DNA of 64,000 nucleotides from Pseudomonas alloputida (GTDB taxonomy: Bacteria; Pseudomonadota; Gammaproteobacteria; Pseudomonadales; Pseudomonadaceae), in contig NZ_CP128540.1 of assembly GCF_021283545.2 (NCBI RefSeq), forward strand, positions 5,119,501 to 5,183,500, in the 5' to 3' direction. Of this stretch, positions 48,781 to 57,678 are shown in pieces. The translations under genes were made by a program, and so were the position numbers. The notes beneath the pieces were generated by a model. That model was not told the origin of the DNA and made no database searches. It saw only the letters and a program-made list of their open reading frames with translations. The stretch's first letter is position 1. Each line of letters begins with the position of its first letter.

Positions 48781-50967
48781 ATGTCGGGGAAACAGCCGGT
48801 CGAGGTTTTGCTGCGCCCAGCGGTGGAGTTCTATACCGTCGCGGCGTGTGCAGGCGCCGCGTTTCTGTCCCTGGTGGCCCCGTGGTCGCTCGCGCTGAGT
48901 CCGGCCATGGGCGTCGGCAGTGCGCTGGCGTTCTGCGCCTACGGTGCCATCCGCTACCGCGATGCCCGCGTCATCCTGCGCTACCGGCGCAACATTCGCC
49001 GCTTGCCGCGCTACGTGATGACCAGCAAGGACGTACCGGTCAGCCAGCAGCGTCTGTTCGTGGGGCGCGGGTTTCTGTGGGAGCAGAAACACACCCATCG
49101 GCTCATGCAGACGTACCGACCGGAATTTCGCCGCTACGTCGAGTTGACGCCGGCCTACCGGCTGGCGCGCAGGCTGGAGGAACGGCTGGAGTTCGCGCCG
49201 TTCCCGCTGTCTCGGCTGCCCGCGCTCACGGGCTGGGATGTGTCTTTCAACCCGGTGCGCCCGCTGCCGCCTGTGGGCGGCCTGCCGCGCCTGCACGGCA
49301 TCGAACCCGATGAGGTGGACGTCAGCCTGCCGCTGGGTGAGCGCGTCGGGCATTCGCTGGTGCTGGGCACCACGCGCGTGGGCAAGACGCGGTTGGCCGA
49401 GTTGTTTGTGACCCAGGACATTCGGCGCAAGAACGCCGACGGCGAGCACGAGGTCGTCATCGTCATAGACCCCAAGGGCGATGCCGATCTTTTGAAGCGG
49501 GTGTACGTCGAGGCCAAACGCGCGGGTCGTGAGGGTGAGTTCTATGTCTTCCATTTGGGCTGGCCCGACATTTCCGCGCGCTACAACGCTGTGGGCCGCT
49601 TTGGGCGCATCAGCGAGGTGGCCACCCGTGTTGCAGGGCAGCTCTCCGGGGAAGGCAACAGCGCGGCATTTCGCGAGTTTGCGTGGCGCTTCGTCAATAT
49701 CATCGCCCGCGCCCTGGTGGAACTGGGCCAGCGCCCGGACTACATGCTGATCCAGCGCCACGTCATCAACATCGACGCGCTGTTCATCGAGTACGCCCAG
49801 CACTACTTCGCCAAGACCGAGCCCAAGGCCTGGGAGGTGATCGTCCAGATCGAGGCCAAGCTCAACGAGAAGAACATCCCGCGCAACATGATTGGGCGCG
49901 AGAAGCGCGTGGTGGCGCTGGAGCAGTACCTCTCCCAGGCCCGTAACTATGACCCGGTGCTCGACGGCCTGCGCTCGGCGGTTCGCTACGACAAGACGTA
50001 TTTCGACAAGATCGTCGCATCGCTGCTGCCGCTGCTGGAGAAACTCACCAGCGGGAAGATTTCCCAGCTTCTGGCGCCGAACTATTCCGACCTGGCCGAC
50101 CCCCGCCCGATCTTCGATTGGATGCAGGTCATCCGAAAGCGCGCCGTCGTCTATGTGGGCCTGGACGCGCTATCCGATGCCGAGGTCGCCGCAGCGGTCG
50201 GCAACTCGATGTTCAGCGATCTCGTTTCGGTGGCAGGCCATATCTACAAGCACGGGATCGATGACGGCCTGCCGGGCGCATCGGCTGGCACGCGCGTGCC
50301 GATCAACGTCCACGCGGATGAATTCAATGAACTCATGGGTGACGAGTTCGTGCCGCTGATCAACAAAGGCGGCGGCGCCGGTCTGCAAGTCACCGCGTAC
50401 ACCCAGACCCTTTCGGACATCGAGGCTCGCATCGGCAACCGCGCGAAGGCCGGTCAGGTGATCGGCAACTTCAACAACCTGTTCATGCTGCGCGTGCGCG
50501 AGACGGCCACCGCTGAACTGCTGACCCGGCAATTGCCGAAGGTCGAGGTCTATACGACCACCATCGTCTCCGGCGCGACCGACAGCTCCGACATCCGCGG
50601 GGCGACGGATTTCACCAGCAACACGCAGGACCGCATCAGCATGTCCAGCGTGCCGATGATCGAGCCGTCGCACGTCGTCGCCTTACCCAAGGGTCAGTGT
50701 TTCGCGTTGTTGCAGGGCGGCCAGCTTTGGAAGGTTCGCATGCCGCTGCCGGCACCGGACCCCGATGAGGTCATGCCGCAGGATCTGCAACAACTCGCGG
50801 GCTACATGCGCCAGAGCTACAGTGAGGCCACGCAGTGGTGGGAGTTCACCAGTTCCCCGGTCTTGCAGGACACGGCCTTGCCCGATGACCTGCTCGATGA
50901 GGTGGCCACCGCCGACGCTCCTGCCTCCGGCACGGGCGATATGGCCAGAGACGAGGCCGCACCATGA
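48781..50967 (+). CDS. traD: Type IV coupling protein TraD (SXT/TOL subfamily)
   Basis: A 728-residue coupling ATPase that feeds the relaxase-DNA complex into the secretion channel. Two N-terminal helices (about residues 17-55) anchor it. The Walker A motif GTTRVGKTR is at residues 197-205 with G196 just before. Walker B-like VNVHADEFNELM and the segment KGGGAGLQVTAYTQTLSDIEARIGN near residue 525 are typical of TraD of this subfamily. Its 3' end overlaps the TIGR03747 gene by 4 bases. Confidence 0.92.
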   Translation: MSGKQPVEVLLRPAVEFYTVAACAGAAFLSLVAPWSLALSPAMGVGSALAFCAYGAIRYRDARVILRYRRNIRRLPRYVMTSKDVPVSQQRLFVGRGFLWEQKHTHRLMQTYRPEFRRYVELTPAYRLARRLEERLEFAPFPLSRLPALTGWDVSFNPVRPLPPVGGLPRLHGIEPDEVDVSLPLGERVGHSLVLGTTRVGKTRLAELFVTQDIRRKNADGEHEVVIVIDPKGDADLLKRVYVEAKRAGREGEFYVFHLGWPDISARYNAVGRFGRISEVATRVAGQLSGEGNSAAFREFAWRFVNIIARALVELGQRPDYMLIQRHVINIDALFIEYAQHYFAKTEPKAWEVIVQIEAKLNEKNIPRNMIGREKRVVALEQYLSQARNYDPVLDGLRSAVRYDKTYFDKIVASLLPLLEKLTSGKISQLLAPNYSDLADPRPIFDWMQVIRKRAVVYVGLDALSDAEVAAAVGNSMFSDLVSVAGHIYKHGIDDGLPGASAGTRVPINVHADEFNELMGDEFVPLINKGGGAGLQVTAYTQTLSDIEARIGNRAKAGQVIGNFNNLFMLRVRETATAELLTRQLPKVEVYTTTIVSGATDSSDIRGATDFTSNTQDRISMSSVPMIEPSHVVALPKGQCFALLQGGQLWKVRMPLPAPDPDEVMPQDLQQLAGYMRQSYSEATQWWEFTSSPVLQDTALPDDLLDEVATADAPASGTGDMARDEAAP

Positions 50968-51713
50968 GCGATGCCGCCGGCACCACACGAAGGGAGCAAG
51001 GCCGCCGCCAGGGTCTGGTCATCGGCACGATCACGCTGCCTTTTCGGCTGCTTGGGGTACTGATCGGCTCGCTGCTGTTCTCCATCGTCATGGAGTGCGT
51101 GGGCATGCACTTGTTCTGGAAGGATCAAAGCTGGCGGCACTCCCAGCAGATGCTGCAGTACGAGCTGGGGCACCTGTCTAGCCATTTCACGCGCAGCGTG
51201 ATCGTGCAGGAGCCGGGGCGCACAGCGCACGAGTTGGTAGATACCGGCTACGAATGGGTGTTCGTGCGTTCGGGGCTGCTGGAGCGCATGAGCCAGACCG
51301 CCGAGCGCGCCCGTGCGTCGAGCCAGGGCCAGACGCGCAACTTCCGCTATTTCATCAGCCAAGTCTATGTTTGGACCGAGAGCTACCTGATTGCGGCAGC
51401 GTTCACGACGCTGACCTTTCTCGTGCGTCTGTTGGTCCTGGTGCTCACCCTGCCACTGATCTTCACGGCGGCATTCGTAGGTCTGATCGATGGCCTGGTG
51501 CGCCGTGACGTGCGGCGCTTCGGCGCGGGCCGGGAATCCGGCTTCATCTACCACCGCGCAAAGGCGAGCCTGATGCCGCTGGCCGTGCTGCCTTGGGTGA
51601 CGTACCTGGCGCTGCCGGTATCGGTGCATCCGCTGCTGATCCTGCTGCCGAGCACCGCCTTGCTTGGACTGGGTATATCCCTGACTGCGGGGAGCTTCAA
51701 AAAGTACCTCTAG
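50964..51713 (+). CDS. TIGR03747-family ICE membrane protein (PFL_4697 type)
   Basis: A 249-residue inner-membrane protein of the DUF4400/TIGR03747 family. Helices lie at about residues 20-45, 140-160, 165-180 and 195-245. YEWVFVRSGLLERM and GLIDGLVRRDVRRFGAGRESGFIYHRAK are family signatures, the latter cytoplasmic and basic. It normally lies directly before the RAQPRD gene; here an inverted HEPN gene begins at the very next base after its stop codon. Confidence 0.88.
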   Translation: MSDAAGTTRREQGRRQGLVIGTITLPFRLLGVLIGSLLFSIVMECVGMHLFWKDQSWRHSQQMLQYELGHLSSHFTRSVIVQEPGRTAHELVDTGYEWVFVRSGLLERMSQTAERARASSQGQTRNFRYFISQVYVWTESYLIAAAFTTLTFLVRLLVLVLTLPLIFTAAFVGLIDGLVRRDVRRFGAGRESGFIYHRAKASLMPLAVLPWVTYLALPVSVHPLLILLPSTALLGLGISLTAGSFKKYL

Positions 51714-53084
51714 CTATATTGTGCTGAACGCCCCGTCATCATCTGGACCACCATAACGCTGTAGTCGCACTGCGCACTCAATCAATACGATCCGTGCGAG
51801 GTAGGCTGCATACTGCCGCTCTGCCGCGAATGATTCCAGTCTGTCGTAGTGCGTGCCATGCAGTATCTGCGATCGACCATGGTCATAGATGTCCTTGACC
51901 AATTGCTTCAGCGTGCGAGGACGGTTGCCTCGTATTACCTGCGTGTCGTCACTCGTTCCGGTCAGATGCACGACCATTTTACAGATACCGCCGTTCCTGC
52001 CGCCGCAGCTCAGTACATCCAGGCAGGTTCCGAGCTTCGCCAACGCTATAGCATCGCTTAACTCACGGTTTCCTTCGCCGAACCAATCCAGCGCAGTAGC
52101 CCATCGATTGGCAAGCTTGGGATGCGGGTGACTCGATGGATCAAGCAGCCCATCAAGGATCGCCGCGAATGCCGGAAGAATAGATGTCATGTCATCCAAC
52201 GCTTGCCTTACTCGTTCAGGAGGTTGCGAAGGAATCCGCTTCCCGAGCGAGCTTCCAGGCAACCACAGAAACCCTTTGGTTTCGACCAGGCGATCGCTAC
52301 CCGCAGGCGGTAGGCGCTCGTCTTGAAGCGCCTGTTGCAGGAAGCACTCGGGGGCTCCAAAGCCCAGAGAGATAGCGTCAAGCGCTGTCTTGCCAACCAA
52401 TCTCGCCAGCTTGCGTGAGAATTCACGCTCATAGCCACGGACTGTTACCTTGACCAAGGCTGGACATCCGACTATCGCACTGTAGACGGCGTTGGCCAGC
52501 CCTTCGATGGAGGAGCCATCATTGGCCTTCTGCAAGGCATCCTTGAGAATTTCCTTCCAGCGGTGGTTCGCCTCTGGTTGGTTCAGATAGTGATCCTTTC
52601 CCTGCTGAGGGAAATCTACAGAATCTATCCAGTCCGACCTATTCAAGAATGTCACCGGGCCGAGGGAGAACGGAGACTTCCTCTCCATGCCCAGGGTCCA
52701 GGCAGGGAAATAGTGCGTGTGTTCGTTGGTGATGCTTGCGAGTCGTTCCTCGATAAGCAATTTCAGTTTGGGAAGCAGCCCGCCCTGATCGCATTCATCA
52801 AACCCCGAAAGCTCACCCGAGGCGTGCATATCGGCAACGGCTTGGCGGGCAATTTTCTGAAAGGCCTCGGGTTCGATCTTCACTGAGTTCAGAGTCCGAT
52901 TCTGATGGAGGGTGCTGGAGAACTGCCCAAGCGCCTCTCTTGCCTTCTTGGTGAAGTACCGCTGCATACCGTTCTCAGCGGTGATGAAATCAGGAATGCC
53001 GGCCTCTTCGGACCATGGAGTGGCCCCCTTGTGCACGCGATCTAACTCATCCACCAGAGCTTTCAGCTCGGTCTTTAGCCCCAT
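51714..53084 (-). CDS. HEPN-domain protein (ApeA-like C-terminus), cargo gene inside the transfer operon
   Basis: A 456-residue soluble protein on the opposite strand to all genes around it. The start MGLKTELKALVDELDR has a strong GAGGAGG ribosome site. The C-terminal part ends with KQLVKDIYDHGRSQILHG: Arg404-x4-His409 is the R-x4-6-H catalytic motif of HEPN ribonucleases, in the 'Y-D-x-R-S-x-I-x-H-G' form seen in Apea-like HEPN domains. An upstream segment SLGPVTFLNRSDWIDSV may be a separate N-terminal sensor domain. GC in sampled lines is about 52-57 percent against about 63-66 around it. No antitoxin gene is adjacent. The likely role is RNA cleavage in phage defence or exclusion; this is inference. 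Confidence 0.75.
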   Translation of the reverse strand: MGLKTELKALVDELDRVHKGATPWSEEAGIPDFITAENGMQRYFTKKAREALGQFSSTLHQNRTLNSVKIEPEAFQKIARQAVADMHASGELSGFDECDQGGLLPKLKLLIEERLASITNEHTHYFPAWTLGMERKSPFSLGPVTFLNRSDWIDSVDFPQQGKDHYLNQPEANHRWKEILKDALQKANDGSSIEGLANAVYSAIVGCPALVKVTVRGYEREFSRKLARLVGKTALDAISLGFGAPECFLQQALQDERLPPAGSDRLVETKGFLWLPGSSLGKRIPSQPPERVRQALDDMTSILPAFAAILDGLLDPSSHPHPKLANRWATALDWFGEGNRELSDAIALAKLGTCLDVLSCGGRNGGICKMVVHLTGTSDDTQVIRGNRPRTLKQLVKDIYDHGRSQILHGTHYDRLESFAAERQYAAYLARIVLIECAVRLQRYGGPDDDGAFSTI

Positions 53085-53245
53085 AAATTCCTCCTCGATC
53101 TACTTCTGACCGCAGGATAGCCCAGGCTGACACCAACAGCCTCGGCATCCATCAATCCGGTCATCCGCGGGTTCCTATTGTTTGCGGCCTAAAGCAGCCC
53201 TGATCTCCACGATCGAGCCATTGCTGATCACACAGGAATGGCGCG

Positions 53246-53626
53246 ATGGTGGCTTCAACCTGGCTGCGTGCCGCGCATCGCGGCGTGCCCACTTTTCTCG
53301 TGACGGCCCTCCTGCTGGGCCAGTCCCCGATGGCGTTGGCCGAGCCCCCCGCGCAGCGTCAGGAATTGGTCGCGGCGCTGCGCCAGCTCGACGCGCTGGA
53401 GCGCACCGTCGCCGACAGCGCCGCGCATGCTCCCGTCCAGCCGGGCGAGCGCTACCACTTCGATTACCCGCGGCTGCTGGCTGACCTAGCGCGCGTGCGC
53501 GCCGGCATCCAGGCGCACCTCTCTCCTTCGCGTGCTCAGCCGCGCGACCCCGCCGAGCTGGCCGGCGACTACCGCACCGAGCGGGCCGTCGAGCCATCGC
53601 CGACGACCGCGGAGGCCAAGCCATGA
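53246..53626 (+). CDS. RAQPRD-family ICE protein
   Basis: A 126-residue periplasmic protein. A signal peptide (about residues 1-32, ending ALA) precedes a helical region, and the name-giving motif RAQPRD is at about residues 94-99. The family (TIGR01690) is specific to ICE transfer operons. The stop overlaps the next start (ATGA). The promoter status is unclear because the HEPN gene separates it from the upstream transfer genes by 1.5 kb. Confidence 0.88.
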   Translation: MVASTWLRAAHRGVPTFLVTALLLGQSPMALAEPPAQRQELVAALRQLDALERTVADSAAHAPVQPGERYHFDYPRLLADLARVRAGIQAHLSPSRAQPRDPAELAGDYRTERAVEPSPTTAEAKP

Positions 53627-53856
53627 ACGGCGCCCAAGTCTCGGCATTTCAAGCCAACAGCGGCATCGCGCCTTCCGCGATGGCGACCGTCCTGGTCGGC
53701 GTCGTGTTCGCGGTCCTGCTCGTCTGGGGCGTCTGGGCCATCCGAACGGCTTACGTAGGGTGGTCCGAGAGCCGCCTCAACCAGCGCCAGTTCCTCGGCG
53801 TCTGCATCCGCTTCGTCGCGATGTACCTCGTCCTGAGTTTCTTCCTCCTCTCCTGA
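53623..53856 (+). CDS. TIGR03758-family ICE protein (DUF3262)
   Basis: A 77-residue inner-membrane protein with two helices (about residues 19-40 and 60-77), beginning MNGAQVSAFQANSGIAPSAM, the DUF3262 signature. It is probably a small pilin-like or channel component. Coupled to the RAQPRD gene upstream and the TIGR03745 gene 16 bases downstream. Confidence 0.88.
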   Translation: MNGAQVSAFQANSGIAPSAMATVLVGVVFAVLLVWGVWAIRTAYVGWSESRLNQRQFLGVCIRFVAMYLVLSFFLLS

Positions 53857-53872
53857 CCTGAAAGGCCTGACC

Positions 53873-54232
53873 ATGCAAAACCGCATCCTCACTTCCCGTT
53901 TTGTCCAGCGCACCACCGTGGCTCTGGGCGCCGCCGCGCTGCCGGCGCTGTCGTTCGCGCAAGGCCTGCCGCAGTTGGAGAACCCGACCCGGGGCGCCGG
54001 CAGCGGCATCATGGAGACGATCAGGAACTACGGCTACGACATCATCATGCTCGTGGCCCTGCTGGTTGTGGCGTCGATGTTCATTGGCGTGTGCTACCAC
54101 GCCTACGGCACCTACGCGGAAATCCACACTGGTCGCAAAACCTGGGGCCAATTCGGCCTCACGGTCGCCATCGGCGCGGTGCTGCTCGTGATCGGCATTT
54201 GGCTGCTCACCGAAGCCACCGGCATCCTGTAA
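53873..54232 (+). CDS. TIGR03745-family ICE protein (DUF2976), pilin-like
   Basis: A 119-residue protein with a leader (LGAAALPALSFAQ) and two hydrophobic helices (about residues 53-73 and 97-115). The mature start GLPQLENPTRGAGSGIMETI is the DUF2976 signature. Size, leader and two helices are like VirB2/TraA pilins, so it may be the conjugative pilin; this is inference. It lies between TIGR03758 and TIGR03750. Confidence 0.86.
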   Translation: MQNRILTSRFVQRTTVALGAAALPALSFAQGLPQLENPTRGAGSGIMETIRNYGYDIIMLVALLVVASMFIGVCYHAYGTYAEIHTGRKTWGQFGLTVAIGAVLLVIGIWLLTEATGIL

Positions 54233-54244
54233 GGCGAGGCCGGT

Positions 54245-54655
54245 ATGTCCGAGCAGCAGCACGTCCGTGCTGACGGGACGGTCACGTTCCTTCCGCACCG
54301 GCTCAACCGCCATCCCGTTGTCGTGCGCGGCCTCACCGCCGACGAGCTGTGGATCTGCTGCGGCCTGTCCGGTGCCGCCGGCCTGCTGGTCGGTGCGCCG
54401 CTGTCCTGGGTGTTCCGCACGATCGCGCTCGCGCCCACGTTCGTCGTGCTGGGCGTGGCCTTCGGCGTGTTCATCGGGGGCGGCATCCTGCGTCGCCTCA
54501 AGCGTGGGCGTCCCGACACCTGGCTGTATCGGCAACTCCAGTGGCGCATCGCCACGCGCTATCCGCTGGTGGCGGGCTGGGTGGGCGGCCATGTGCTGAT
54601 CTCACGCTCCGGCTTCTGGACCACCCGAAGGTCTGCTGCAAGGGGGGCACGATGA
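54245..54655 (+). CDS. TIGR03750-family ICE protein (DUF3487)
   Basis: A 136-residue inner-membrane protein, MSEQQHVRADGTVTFLPHRL onward, with two helices (about residues 38-58 and 61-82) and a basic tail (RRLKRGRPDTWLYRQLQWRIA). It matches DUF3487/TIGR03750, a TraL/VirB3-like position in MPF-G systems. The stop overlaps the following start by 4 bases. Confidence 0.87.
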   Translation: MSEQQHVRADGTVTFLPHRLNRHPVVVRGLTADELWICCGLSGAAGLLVGAPLSWVFRTIALAPTFVVLGVAFGVFIGGGILRRLKRGRPDTWLYRQLQWRIATRYPLVAGWVGGHVLISRSGFWTTRRSAARGAR

Positions 54656-55341
54656 GCCGCTTCAAGAACGAGATCACCCATCTGCAGGCGCACATCAAGA
54701 CGCTTCGCCTGGGTGCTGGCGCGCTGGTCATCGTCGCCCTGGTGATGGGCGGCGGCTGGTGGAGCGCTCCGCGCGACCTGACCATCCACGTCCCGCCTGA
54801 TCTGCGCTCCGGCAGTACCCGCAAGTGGTGGGAAGTGCCGCCCGAATCGGTCTATGCGTTCACGTTCTACGTGTTTCAGACCCTCCACCGTTGGCCCACG
54901 AATGGCGAAGAGGACTACGCACGCAACCTTCACACACTCTCGCCGTATCTCACGCCGTCCTGCCAGGCTTTCCTGCGAGCCGACTACGACTACCGCCGCA
55001 GCACGGGTGAGTTGCGCCAGCGCGTGCGCGGCATCTACGAAATCCCGGGCCGTGGCTACGGCGACGACCCTACGACGCGCGTGCGCGTGGTCTCCGACCG
55101 CGACTGGGTGGTGACACTGGACATCAGCGCCGACGAGTACTACGGCGCGGAACAGGTCAAGCGCGCCCTGGTGCGCTACCCCATCAAGGTCACGCGCGTG
55201 GACATCGATCCCGCCCGCAACCCGTTCGGCCTGGTACTCGACTGCTACGAAGGGGCGCCGCAGCGCATCGGCGCCCCGGAGCCGACGCGCCCGGCGCCCG
55301 GTGGTTTGGCTCCGCAAGCGCCCCAAGGAGAAACCCCATGA
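54652..55341 (+). CDS. TIGR03746-family ICE protein (DUF2895), VirB8/TraE-like
   Basis: A 229-residue bitopic protein: one helix (about residues 19-38) and a periplasmic domain with HVPPDLRSGSTRKWWEVPPESVYAFTFYVFQ, the DUF2895 signature. By fold and position it plays the VirB8/TraE role in MPF-G. The ATG at 54652 overlaps the previous stop; upstream in-frame sequence is antisense noise. Confidence 0.88.
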   Translation: MSRFKNEITHLQAHIKTLRLGAGALVIVALVMGGGWWSAPRDLTIHVPPDLRSGSTRKWWEVPPESVYAFTFYVFQTLHRWPTNGEEDYARNLHTLSPYLTPSCQAFLRADYDYRRSTGELRQRVRGIYEIPGRGYGDDPTTRVRVVSDRDWVVTLDISADEYYGAEQVKRALVRYPIKVTRVDIDPARNPFGLVLDCYEGAPQRIGAPEPTRPAPGGLAPQAPQGETP

Positions 55342-56270
55342 AGCATCCTGTACTCGCACTGCTGGGGCTGCTGGTCGTAGTCGCAGCACCTGTCGCCCAT
55401 GCGGTGGAGATCCTGCGCTGGGAACGTCTGCCGCTGGCCGTGCCGTTGCGTGTCGGCCAGGAGCGCATCGTGTTCATCGACAGGAACGTCCGCGTGGGCG
55501 TGCCTGCCGGCGTGGGCGAACGTCTGCGCGTGCAGAGCGCGGGCGGTGCGGTGTACCTGCGCGCCAGTGCGCCGATCGAACCAACACGGCTGCAACTGCA
55601 GGACGCCGACACGGGCGCATTGATCCTGCTGGACATCGCCGCCGAGCCGGCCAAGGACGGCGAAGCCGAGCTGGAGCCGGTGCGCATCGTCGAGGGCAAC
55701 AGCACCCCGGCGCGCTATGGCGATCAGCCGGAGGGTGCCGACGCGCCCCCGGCGCACACCCAGAATCAGGCAGGCGCGCGGACGGCGCGGCGCGAAACCC
55801 CGGTCTCGGTCGCGCTGACGCGCTTCGCCGCGCAGAACCTCTATGCGCCGCTGCGTACGGTCGAGGCGCTGCCGGGTGTCATGCGGGTCAATCTGCGCCG
55901 CGACATGGACCTGACCACGCTGATGCCGACGCTGCCGGTGCGCGCGGTCGCGCTCGCGTCGTGGCGGCTGGAAGACCAGTGGGTCACCGCCGTGCGTCTC
56001 ACCAACGGCAGCAGCGGCTGGATCACCCTCGACCCGCGTGTGCTGCAAGGCGATTTCCTCACGGCCAGCTTCCAGCACGAGGCGCTGGGTCCACGCGGAA
56101 CGCCCGAGGACACCACCGTTCTGTACCTGGTGACGCGCGGGCGTGGCCTCGCGCAGTCGCTGCTGCCCGCTATCCACCGCTTCGACCCGGCTGCGCATCT
56201 GCCGCAGCCGCAAATCGAGACACGGGACAACGAGGCCGCGGATGGCAAGGAGACTCGCCATGCGCAGTAA
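55338..56270 (+). CDS. TIGR03749-family ICE protein (PFL_4704 type), VirB9/TraK-like
   Basis: A 310-residue periplasmic protein with a signal peptide (about residues 1-22, HA|VEI). It continues ILRWERLPLAVPLRVGQERIVFIDR, as in TIGR03749. The N- and C-terminal beta-rich parts fit the TraK/VirB9 outer-membrane core component. It overlaps the preceding gene by 4 and the following by 11 bases. Confidence 0.87.
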   Translation: MKHPVLALLGLLVVVAAPVAHAVEILRWERLPLAVPLRVGQERIVFIDRNVRVGVPAGVGERLRVQSAGGAVYLRASAPIEPTRLQLQDADTGALILLDIAAEPAKDGEAELEPVRIVEGNSTPARYGDQPEGADAPPAHTQNQAGARTARRETPVSVALTRFAAQNLYAPLRTVEALPGVMRVNLRRDMDLTTLMPTLPVRAVALASWRLEDQWVTAVRLTNGSSGWITLDPRVLQGDFLTASFQHEALGPRGTPEDTTVLYLVTRGRGLAQSLLPAIHRFDPAAHLPQPQIETRDNEAADGKETRHAQ

Positions 56271-57678
56271 CGGACTCCTGAAGTGGCTGATGATCCCCGT
56301 GGCCCTGTTGGTGCTGTTCGTCGCCATCCGGCTGTTCTCCGGTGGGAGCACGTCGACACAGCCCGCAGCCGATGCCGGCGCCCAGCTCACGCCCGAGGAG
56401 ATGAAGGCGCTGGGCATCGAGGGCGATACCCCCCGCGATACCGTGGCGACCCTGGTGGCGCAGGTGAAGCAATTGCGCACCGAGCTTCAGACCACGCTCT
56501 TGGACAACAAGTCTCAGCGCGAAGAGAACCAGCGCCTGCGCCAGCGCGAGAACGCCATCGACCAGCGCATCAATTCGGCGCTGGAGACCGAGCGCTCCAA
56601 CCTGCGCCGCGACCAGCAGCAGGCAGCCAGCGAGCGCCAGCAGACCGAGGGACTGCTCGCCGACCTGCAGCGGCGCCTGGAAGGCATCGGCGGGCGCGGC
56701 GGCGGCCACGCCGATCTACCCGTGGGCCTGGGGCTGCGTAACGGCGACGAGGCAGGCATGGAAGGCGGCGTGCGCTGGGTCGAGCCGGACGACGCGAAGC
56801 CCACTGATGGGCGTAACGGCAGTCGTGGCACGGGTGGCGGCATGAGCTTTCCGACGAGCTTCGGCCCCGCGCAGAGCACGCTGGAAACCACGGCACAAAC
56901 CGTGGCGAACGCGGGCGCCCGCGCCGCAGGCGTCAAGAGCGCCAAGCCGGTCTATACGGTGCCGACCAACTCGACGCTGATGGGATCGGTGGCAATGACG
57001 GCGCTGATCGGCCGCGTGCCGATCGACGGTACGGTCAACGATCCGTATCCGTTCAAAGTCCTGGTCGGTCCCGACAACCTCACGGCAAACGGAATTGACA
57101 TTCCCGACGTGGCGGGCGCCGTGTTTTCCGGCACGGCCTCGGGTGACTGGACGCTCTCTTGCGTGCGCGGCCAGGTGCGCAGCATCACCTTTGTGTTCCA
57201 TGACGGGACCATTCGGACGATTCCCGAAGACCGCGAGGGCAACCAGCAGAACAACCAGCAGCGCGACGGCCTGGGCTGGATCAGCGACCCCTATGGCATT
57301 CCCTGCGTCAGCGGAGAGCGGCGCAGCAACGCCCAGCAGTACCTCGGCTCACAGGCGCTGATCACCGCGGCGGGTGCCGGCGTCGCCTCGCTCATCGACA
57401 GCGACAGCGGTCAGATGTCCTACGTGGGCGCCGATGGCTCCATCGGAAGCGTCGGCATCTCGGGCAACGAAGCCGTGGGCCGCATCCTGGCCGGCGGCGT
57501 TCGGGACATGGCCGATTGGGTGAACAAGTTGTACGGCCAGGCCTTCGCCGCCGTCTATGTCCAACCCGGCGCAAAGGTCGCCGTCCACCTCGAAAAGCCG
57601 CTCGCCATCGATTTCGATCCCGAAGGTCGCAAGGTCGATCACCGTGCAGGAGAAAGCCATGCTCTCGAACTTGAATAA
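56260..57678 (+). CDS. TIGR03752-family ICE protein (PFL_4705 type), VirB10/TraB-like
   Basis: A 472-residue protein starting MRSNGLLKWLMIPVALLVLF at 56260. One N-terminal helix, a coiled-coil stretch (about residues 62-145, rich in Gln/Arg/Glu) and a Gly-rich linker precede the C-terminal beta-barrel with FSGTASGDWTLSCVRGQVRSITFVFHDG. This is the TraB/VirB10 role, spanning both membranes. It overlaps the lipoprotein gene that follows by 20 bases. Confidence 0.88.
   Translation: MRSNGLLKWLMIPVALLVLFVAIRLFSGGSTSTQPAADAGAQLTPEEMKALGIEGDTPRDTVATLVAQVKQLRTELQTTLLDNKSQREENQRLRQRENAIDQRINSALETERSNLRRDQQQAASERQQTEGLLADLQRRLEGIGGRGGGHADLPVGLGLRNGDEAGMEGGVRWVEPDDAKPTDGRNGSRGTGGGMSFPTSFGPAQSTLETTAQTVANAGARAAGVKSAKPVYTVPTNSTLMGSVAMTALIGRVPIDGTVNDPYPFKVLVGPDNLTANGIDIPDVAGAVFSGTASGDWTLSCVRGQVRSITFVFHDGTIRTIPEDREGNQQNNQQRDGLGWISDPYGIPCVSGERRSNAQQYLGSQALITAAGAGVASLIDSDSGQMSYVGADGSIGSVGISGNEAVGRILAGGVRDMADWVNKLYGQAFAAVYVQPGAKVAVHLEKPLAIDFDPEGRKVDHRAGESHALELE

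Noticed and set aside
51714..53084. The HEPN gene as half of a HEPN-MNT toxin-antitoxin pair
   Set aside because: No nucleotidyltransferase-like or other small antitoxin gene lies beside it; both flanks are transfer genes. At 456 residues it is also far larger than HEPN toxins of such pairs.
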